Below are positions 35,644-38,720 of a stretch of 38,720 nt of DNA, in pieces. Below the pieces are notes generated by a model that saw only the letters and a program-made list of their open reading frames with translations, was not told the DNA's origin and searched no databases. How positions within the stretch are numbered: position 1 is the first letter of the stretch; every line of letters starts with the position of its first letter. Origin of the DNA: Salinivibrio sharmensis (GTDB lineage Bacteria; Pseudomonadota; Gammaproteobacteria; Enterobacterales; Vibrionaceae); assembly GCF_001995985.1 (NCBI RefSeq), contig NZ_MUFC01000021.1, positions 3,753-42,472 of the forward strand, written 5' to 3'. The position numbers and the translations under genes are program-made.

Positions 35644-35932
35644 TTGGCAATTGATAGCGTCCGACAACACCTTGGCGTTTTATCAGCCGCAGCTGGATGC
35701 GGATAATGGCAAAGAAGTCTGTCAGCCATTGCTGCAAGCCCTCGAAGCCTCTGTGCTGGAGTGGCAACAAGACGCGGATATTATGACCTGGCTGATTGAT
35801 TTTGAAGGCACGCGTTTGATGCTTAAAGCGGCGCATTACACCCAGAGCGTGTGGTTAGAAGCGCTGGATGAGGAGGGCGATGAGGTGATTACCTTTTTGC
35901 GCCGCTGGTGGACGCGTCATCCGCCTCTTTAA
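35630..35932 (+). CDS. Small DUF3630-like protein overlapping recQ
   Basis: 100 residues, no signal peptide or membrane segment, acidic. It has several conserved-looking aromatic positions (WQLIASDNTLAFYQPQLDAD, IMTWLIDFEGTRLMLKAAHY, VWLEAL, FLRRWWTRHP). I believe it is the DUF3630 family that commonly follows recQ in vibrios; function unknown. The start ATG lies 14 bp inside the end of recQ in another frame, so expression depends on recQ translation. Real coding is supported by tight coupling and by a compact globular-like sequence. Confidence 0.8.
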   Translation: MAPSNWQLIASDNTLAFYQPQLDADNGKEVCQPLLQALEASVLEWQQDADIMTWLIDFEGTRLMLKAAHYTQSVWLEALDEEGDEVITFLRRWWTRHPPL

Positions 35933-35961
35933 ATTGCGCTGGCATCGTCGCTTGATTGCTG

Positions 35962-35967
35962 TATAAT
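35962..35967 (+). promoter_or_regulatory. -10 element of yhhQ promoter
   Basis: A consensus TATAAT preceded by TG. No good -35 is seen. It is about 80 bp before the yhhQ start, which places the riboswitch-like structure in the leader. Confidence 0.5.
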
Positions 35968-36007
35968 TCGCCACCTCGCGCTGCCTGTAGACGGGTAGCT
36001 AAGTATT

Positions 36008-36038
36008 TTGGGTTCCCTCGCCCCCAATAACAAAAAGG
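36008..36038 (+). promoter_or_regulatory. PreQ1-I type riboswitch, translational
   Basis: P1 stem TTGGG (36008-36012) with CCCAA (36023-36027) encloses a 10-nt loop TTCCCTCGCC. The tail TAACAAAAAGG (36028-36038) then folds back: its GG can pair with loop C residues to form the P2 pseudoknot. The layout matches the short preQ1-I aptamer of Thermoanaerobacter tengcongensis (5-bp stem, 10-nt C-containing loop, UUAACAAAACAAGG tail). The last loop base is the C expected to recognise preQ1. The tail AAGG is also the ribosome binding site of yhhQ, 6 nt before its ATG, so ligand binding would block translation. The gene behind it transports queuosine precursors, which fits. Confidence 0.78.
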
Positions 36039-36044
36039 TGCACT

Positions 36045-36713
36045 ATGAGCCACTTTTCTCTTGCTCAGCAGCGTAAAGCGCTGGGCTACCTCGTGATTTT
36101 TCACTTACTGATCATTGCCTCCAGCAACTACTTGGTGCAGATCCCCTTTACGGTATGGGGTTTTCACACCACCTGGGGGGCGTTTACCTTTCCGTTTATT
36201 TTCTTGGCCACTGATTTAACCGTCAGGATCTATGGTCCGGCATTGGCACGCCGCATTATATTGCTGGTGATGGTGCCCTCACTGCTGATTTCCTACGTGT
36301 TATCCGTCTTGTTTTATCAGGGCAGCTATCAAGGGTTAGCGGAGATGGGCACGTTTAATCTCACCGTCGCACGGATTGCGATTGCCAGCTTTATGGCTTA
36401 TCTGCTCGGCCAGATCTTAGATATTCATGTGTTTAATCGGTTACGCCAGCAGCGCCAATGGTGGGTCGCGCCGAGTTGTTCTACCCTGTTTGGCAATGCG
36501 TCAGACACGCTCGCCTTTTTCGCGATTGCGTTTTACCAAAGCCAAGATGCCTTTATGGCCGAGCACTGGGTCGAAATCGCCTTGGTAGACTATGCCTTTA
36601 AGCTGATTATTAGCTTGGGGCTGTTTATTCCTATGTATGGAGTGTTGCTCAACCTGATTATCCGGCGTATCACACAGGTGACCCCGTCGGCGACGGTGCA
36701 GCAAACGTCCTAA
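36045..36713 (+). CDS. yhhQ: Queuosine precursor transporter YhhQ
   Basis: Inner-membrane importer of 7-cyano-7-deazaguanine (preQ0) and/or preQ1, precursors of queuosine in tRNA (VUT/DUF165 family). 222 residues, E. coli 221. About six membrane segments; signature parts LGYLVIFHLLIIASSNYLVQIPF, TFPFIFLATDLTVRIYG, ARRIILLVM, YLLGQILDIHVFNRLR and the LFGNASDTLAFFAIAFY region. Transcribed alone, with a riboswitch-like leader and a terminator behind it. Confidence 0.95.
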   Translation: MSHFSLAQQRKALGYLVIFHLLIIASSNYLVQIPFTVWGFHTTWGAFTFPFIFLATDLTVRIYGPALARRIILLVMVPSLLISYVLSVLFYQGSYQGLAEMGTFNLTVARIAIASFMAYLLGQILDIHVFNRLRQQRQWWVAPSCSTLFGNASDTLAFFAIAFYQSQDAFMAEHWVEIALVDYAFKLIISLGLFIPMYGVLLNLIIRRITQVTPSATVQQTS

Positions 36714-36728
36714 TCAATAGCAGAATAA

Positions 36729-36753
36729 AGAGTCGCATCGCGGCTCTTTTTTT
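36729..36753 (+). terminator. Rho-independent terminator of yhhQ
   Basis: AGAGTCGC-ATC-GCGGCTCT: an 8-bp stem with one G-T pair, followed by seven T. Confidence 0.88.
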
Positions 36754-36771
36754 ACGTCAGCGGGAGGTCAG

Positions 36772-37224
36772 ATGGAAATTCGTGCTGGGCACTTAGAGGA
36801 AGCGGTAACGGTGCTTAACAGCGTGCCCGAGTTGGATGCAGGTGTATCCTTGGAGCAATGCCACGCGCGATTAGCGGGACGTACTGCATTGGTATTGGTG
36901 GCGTATCAAAACGGTGAGCCTGTCGGTGCCAAAATAGGCTATGCCACCAGTAAGACGCAGTTTTATAGCTGGCTGGGCGGGGTGACCAAAGCGGCCCGAG
37001 GTCAAGGAGTGGCGAAAGCGCTACTCAAGGCTCAAGAAGCGTGGGTAGCGGCTTCTGGCTATCAAACGCTTGCGGTCAAATCACGCAACCGCTTTACCGC
37101 GATGGTGTGCATGCTGATGCGGCATGGCTATCAGATGGTTGCGTTGGAGCAAAAAGGTCAGCCTGCCGATTACCGGCTTTATTTTGAGAAGCAGATCAAT
37201 AAATGTACAGCGAGTGGAAAATAA
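36772..37224 (+). CDS. GNAT-family N-acetyltransferase
   Basis: 150 residues, a single GNAT domain, cytoplasmic. The acetyl-CoA binding motif A is GGVTKAARGQGVAKALLKAQEAW (about 65-87) with the R-G-x-G-x-A core. The rest follows the fold: LVLVAYQNGEPVGAKIGYA strand pair, TLAVKSRNRFTAMVCMLMRHGYQMVA. The substrate is unknown. GGGAGGT lies 4-8 nt before the ATG. It sits just before the ryhB-like pair; in E. coli ryhB also lies near an acetyltransferase gene (yhhY), which may be coincidence. Confidence 0.9.
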   Translation: MEIRAGHLEEAVTVLNSVPELDAGVSLEQCHARLAGRTALVLVAYQNGEPVGAKIGYATSKTQFYSWLGGVTKAARGQGVAKALLKAQEAWVAASGYQTLAVKSRNRFTAMVCMLMRHGYQMVALEQKGQPADYRLYFEKQINKCTASGK

Positions 37225-37237
37225 GCGTATTTTTTTC

Positions 37238-37267
37238 TTGATAAGCGATAATGAGAATGGTTATTAT
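37238..37267 (+). promoter_or_regulatory. Promoter and Fur box of ryhB copy 1
   Basis: TTGATA (37238-37243), 18-nt spacer, TATTAT (37262-37267). Overlapping it, GATAATGAGAATGGTTATT (37247-37265) matches 15 of 19 bases of the Fur consensus GATAATGATAATCATTATC. Fur-Fe(II) would cover the spacer and -10 and repress when iron is plentiful. Confidence 0.85.
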
Positions 37268-37273
37268 TAACTT

Positions 37274-37417
37274 GCGCTCAGGGTCAAGCTCACATGCTCA
37301 ACCCTGAAGGCACGACATTGCTCACATTGCTTCCAGTGTATTAGCGGGGCGCTTATCAAACAGTGATTAAGTTAGCCTATTTTTGCTAGGCGACACCTCT
37401 TGGGGTGTCGCTTTTTT
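37274..37417 (+). ncRNA. ryhB: RyhB-type iron-responsive small RNA, copy 1
   Basis: Hfq-dependent small RNA that pairs with mRNAs of non-essential iron proteins and causes their decay when iron is low. A 39-base core (37304-37342), containing GCACGACATTGCTCACATTG and TTCCAGT, matches the conserved centre of E. coli RyhB almost base for base. A 5' hairpin is formed by CAGGGT and ACCCTG. The 3' end is a strong terminator. The start at about 37274 is inferred from the -10; length about 144 nt, longer than the 90 nt of E. coli and nearer to the long RyhB of vibrios. Confidence 0.9.
37390..37417 (+). terminator. Terminator of ryhB copy 1
   Basis: GCGACACC-TCTTGG-GGTGTCGC, an 8-bp stem followed by six T and a further T-rich tail, which also serves Hfq binding in such RNAs. 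Confidence 0.93.
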
Positions 37418-37521
37418 CTTTTCTGGGCAAGGGCTTTTCGAACCCGAGTTGTTGGTGTGATGGCTGTGGGTGCAATGACAGTTTGATGACAGTGAGAGAG
37501 TCTGCGCACAAGATCAACAAA

Positions 37522-37536
37522 TGAAAAAGATTCTCA
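37522..37536 (+). promoter_or_regulatory. Additional upstream Fur-like box of ryhB copy 2
   Basis: TGAAAAAGATTCTCA matches 11-12 of the 14 defined bases of the 7-1-7 Fur motif TGATAATNATTATCA. It lies just upstream of the -35 of copy 2. Copy 1 has no clear equivalent. Confidence 0.5.
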
Positions 37537-37544
37537 ATTAAGTA

Positions 37545-37573
37545 TTGAAAACGGTAATGAGAATGGTTATTGT
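37545..37573 (+). promoter_or_regulatory. Promoter and Fur box of ryhB copy 2
   Basis: TTGAAA (37545-37550), 17-nt spacer, TATTGT (37568-37573). The Fur box GGTAATGAGAATGGTTATT (37553-37571) differs from the copy 1 box at one base. Confidence 0.82.
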
Positions 37574-37579
37574 TAACTC

Positions 37580-37729
37580 GTCTTCAGGGCCAAGCCCACA
37601 TGCTCAGCGCTGAAGGCACGACATTGCTCACATTGCTTCCAGTGTATTGGGGCCAGCAAACTGTTACTAAGACAGCTTTGATTTTGTGCTCACTTGTTAT
37701 AGCGACGCCCATCTCGGCGTCGCTTTTTT
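37580..37729 (+). ncRNA. ryhB: RyhB-type iron-responsive small RNA, copy 2
   Basis: Second, tandem RyhB gene, 306 bases downstream of the first in the same orientation. The 39-base core (37610-37648) is identical to that of copy 1. The flanks differ: the 5' arm is TTCAGGGC with GCGCTGAA, and the region between core and terminator is unrelated in sequence. Length about 150 nt, start inferred. The short frame that runs through it (37570-37770) is not a gene. The two copies should share core targets and may differ in targets set by their flanks. Confidence 0.9.
37702..37729 (+). terminator. Terminator of ryhB copy 2
   Basis: GCGACGCC-CATCTC-GGCGTCGC, an 8-bp stem followed by six T. The stem keeps the outer GCGAC/GTCGC of copy 1 but swaps an A-T pair for G-C, a compensatory change showing that pairing is maintained. 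Confidence 0.93.
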
Positions 37730-37766
37730 CTTTTCTCTTCTTTGTCTCTTTGTGGATTAGGGTGGC

Positions 37767-38417
37767 TTAGGCGAGCTCCACCAATTTTTTTACCAACCGA
37801 TTGATGCCAACGGCTGCATCAGTGACAGATGTCGCGAGCATATAGGCTGGGGTGGAAAGCAGATGGTGACGTTGGTCTAACACATAATCCGATACCGGAC
37901 ACTCGATATGCTCACCGCCCATCCGGTTAAAGGCGGCGGCGATATCGGGCTCATTACCAATGGTGCCTTTGACGCCTTTCGGGTAGATCTGCGGGATCAT
38001 GATAGGGGCAATACACATATAGCCAGCAGGCTTCTCGGAACGGGCAAAGGCCTGACACACCGCAAACATATCTTGGTGCACCTGAACCGGATCGCCATTG
38101 TAGGCAAAATCCGACAAGTTTTTCGCTGCCCCAAAGCCCCCGGGAACCAGTAAGGCGTCGAAGTCATCGGCGTTCAGATCGGTCAGCGGAAGAATATCTC
38201 CACGTACAATGCGGCTGGCTTCAGTGAGCACATTACGTGTTTCGCTCATCGCCTCGCCAGTACGATGATTAATGACATGGTGCTGATCGATATCTGGGGC
38301 AAAGCACTGCCATTGGGCATCGTTTTGCTCAAGGGCAAGCAGGGATAACACAGTTTCTTGGATCTCGGCACCGTCAAACACGCCGCAGCCAGATAAGATC
38401 ACAGCAACCTTTTTCAT
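37767..38417 (-). CDS. elbB: ElbB, DJ-1/PfpI-superfamily glyoxalase-like protein
   Basis: Class I glutamine-amidotransferase-like fold of the DJ-1 superfamily; E. coli ElbB has weak glyoxalase activity and has been linked to isoprenoid synthesis, without a firm role. From the ATG at 38417 it has 216 residues (E. coli 217), with AAGGAG 7 nt upstream; an in-frame start at 38453 would add 12 odd residues. Family marks: KKVAVILSGCGVFDGAEIQE, ETRNVLTEASRIVRGDILPL, LLVPGGFGAAKNLSDFAYNG, the nucleophile-elbow Cys135 in GYMCIAP, and LLSTPAYMLA. Convergent with ryhB copy 2; its stop is only 38 bp from that terminator. Confidence 0.95.
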   Translation of the reverse strand: MKKVAVILSGCGVFDGAEIQETVLSLLALEQNDAQWQCFAPDIDQHHVINHRTGEAMSETRNVLTEASRIVRGDILPLTDLNADDFDALLVPGGFGAAKNLSDFAYNGDPVQVHQDMFAVCQAFARSEKPAGYMCIAPIMIPQIYPKGVKGTIGNEPDIAAAFNRMGGEHIECPVSDYVLDQRHHLLSTPAYMLATSVTDAAVGINRLVKKLVELA

Positions 38418-38453
38418 GACGCTCTCCTTGTATCGGCATTTACAATATTGCAA

Positions 38454-38720
38454 TCAGAGTGGGCAATGCATAAAGCATCGTCTACGCTTAATGGCGTTTG
38501 ACAGTGTCGCATTGGCCAAGGGCTTATGCGAAATAGTAGTCAAGATCGCAAGATAAATTGGTGATTATCTCCGCAGTTTGTGATGACTTTCTCTGCAACC
38601 TTTGACACCGATAGCGATTTCTTTTTCCACACCACAGGATCCTTTTTCGATCAAGATCTAGATCCTGGGTTCTTGTTTAAGTTGATGTTTTTATTTAATA
38701 AAAAATCCATTTCTTAGGTT
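38454..38720. other. Gene-free right edge with a GATC cluster
   Basis: No credible gene. Four GATC sites lie in 27 bases (38638, 38649, 38655, 38661). TTTTCCACA (38624-38632) matches the DnaA box TTATCCACA at 8 of 9 positions. An AT-rich stretch follows to the window end, and GATCCTGGGT recurs at the left border of E. coli oriC. Also CAGGATC and GATCCTG form an inverted repeat around the cluster. It could be the border of a replication origin; the decisive DnaA boxes, if any, lie outside the window. Confidence 0.35.

Noticed and set aside
35980-36003. Alternative riboswitch stem CTGCC/GGTAG upstream of yhhQ
   Set aside because: It can form, but its tail is not A-rich and does not reach the ribosome site; the TTGGG/CCCAA element fits preQ1-I much better. 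It may be part of the leader fold.
37570-37770. Plus-strand open frame of 66 codons
   Set aside because: It lies over the promoter, body and terminator of ryhB copy 2 and has no ribosome site.

Overview
The window looks like chromosomal DNA of a marine or halophilic gammaproteobacterium of the Vibrionaceae. Three things point there: the order hemCDXY/cyaA/cyaY/lptM/lysA/dapF/DUF484/xerC/yigB, a cytochrome c5 beside rep, and the close match of the core of two small RNAs to RyhB. A Salinivibrio-like genome is my best guess, but that is inference. Most genes are ordinary housekeeping genes of the kind found near the chromosome origin in this group.

Layout. (1) 1-4740: a minus-strand multidrug efflux operon, tetR-type regulator > RND adaptor > RND permease (cut by the left edge), with a perfect 20-bp operator palindrome at its promoter. 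(2) 4800-7380: rep helicase, and facing it a cytochrome c5. (3) 7649-8150: a tRNA operon Arg(CCG)-His(GTG)-Pro(TGG), followed by a duplicated 3' half of tRNA-Pro that carries a 32-bp GC-rich insert in the T-loop and its own terminator copy. (4) 8766-14140: a peptide-type ABC importer (fused double ATPase, binding protein, two permeases) with hairpins between genes that probably set unequal expression. (5) 14231-15073: an exported SPOR-domain protein. (6) 15121-22470: hemCDXY on the minus strand, divergent from cyaA, with two palindromes between them; cyaY faces cyaA. (7) 22548-27163: lptM-lysA-dapF-DUF484-xerC-yigB, a tightly packed plus-strand operon. (8) 27160-29555: a minus-strand bufferin-type copper RiPP operon (precursor, MNIO enzyme, partner protein, DoxX membrane protein) placed between yigB and uvrD, which are neighbours in E. 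coli. (9) 29690-35932: uvrD with a LexA-like box, a LysE-family exporter, rarD, recQ and a small DUF3630 gene overlapping recQ. (10) 36008-37224: a preQ1-I type riboswitch in front of yhhQ, then a GNAT acetyltransferase. (11) 37238-37729: two tandem RyhB-type small RNA genes, each with promoter, Fur box and terminator. (12) 37767-38720: elbB, then a GATC-rich right edge that could be the border of a replication origin.

How parts work together. Haem synthesis (hemC, hemD), iron-sulfur/iron handling (cyaY) and iron-sparing RNAs (two RyhB copies under Fur) share the window. The buf operon would add a periplasmic copper-binding peptide. LysA and DapF are the last steps of the DAP/lysine pathway. 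UvrD, Rep, RecQ and XerC are DNA repair, replication and chromosome-dimer resolution proteins.

The strongest unusual signals are the tandem ryhB pair, the bufferin operon, the riboswitch that hides the yhhQ ribosome binding site, and the broken tRNA-Pro copy. All assignments come from reading the sequence; no database search was run.
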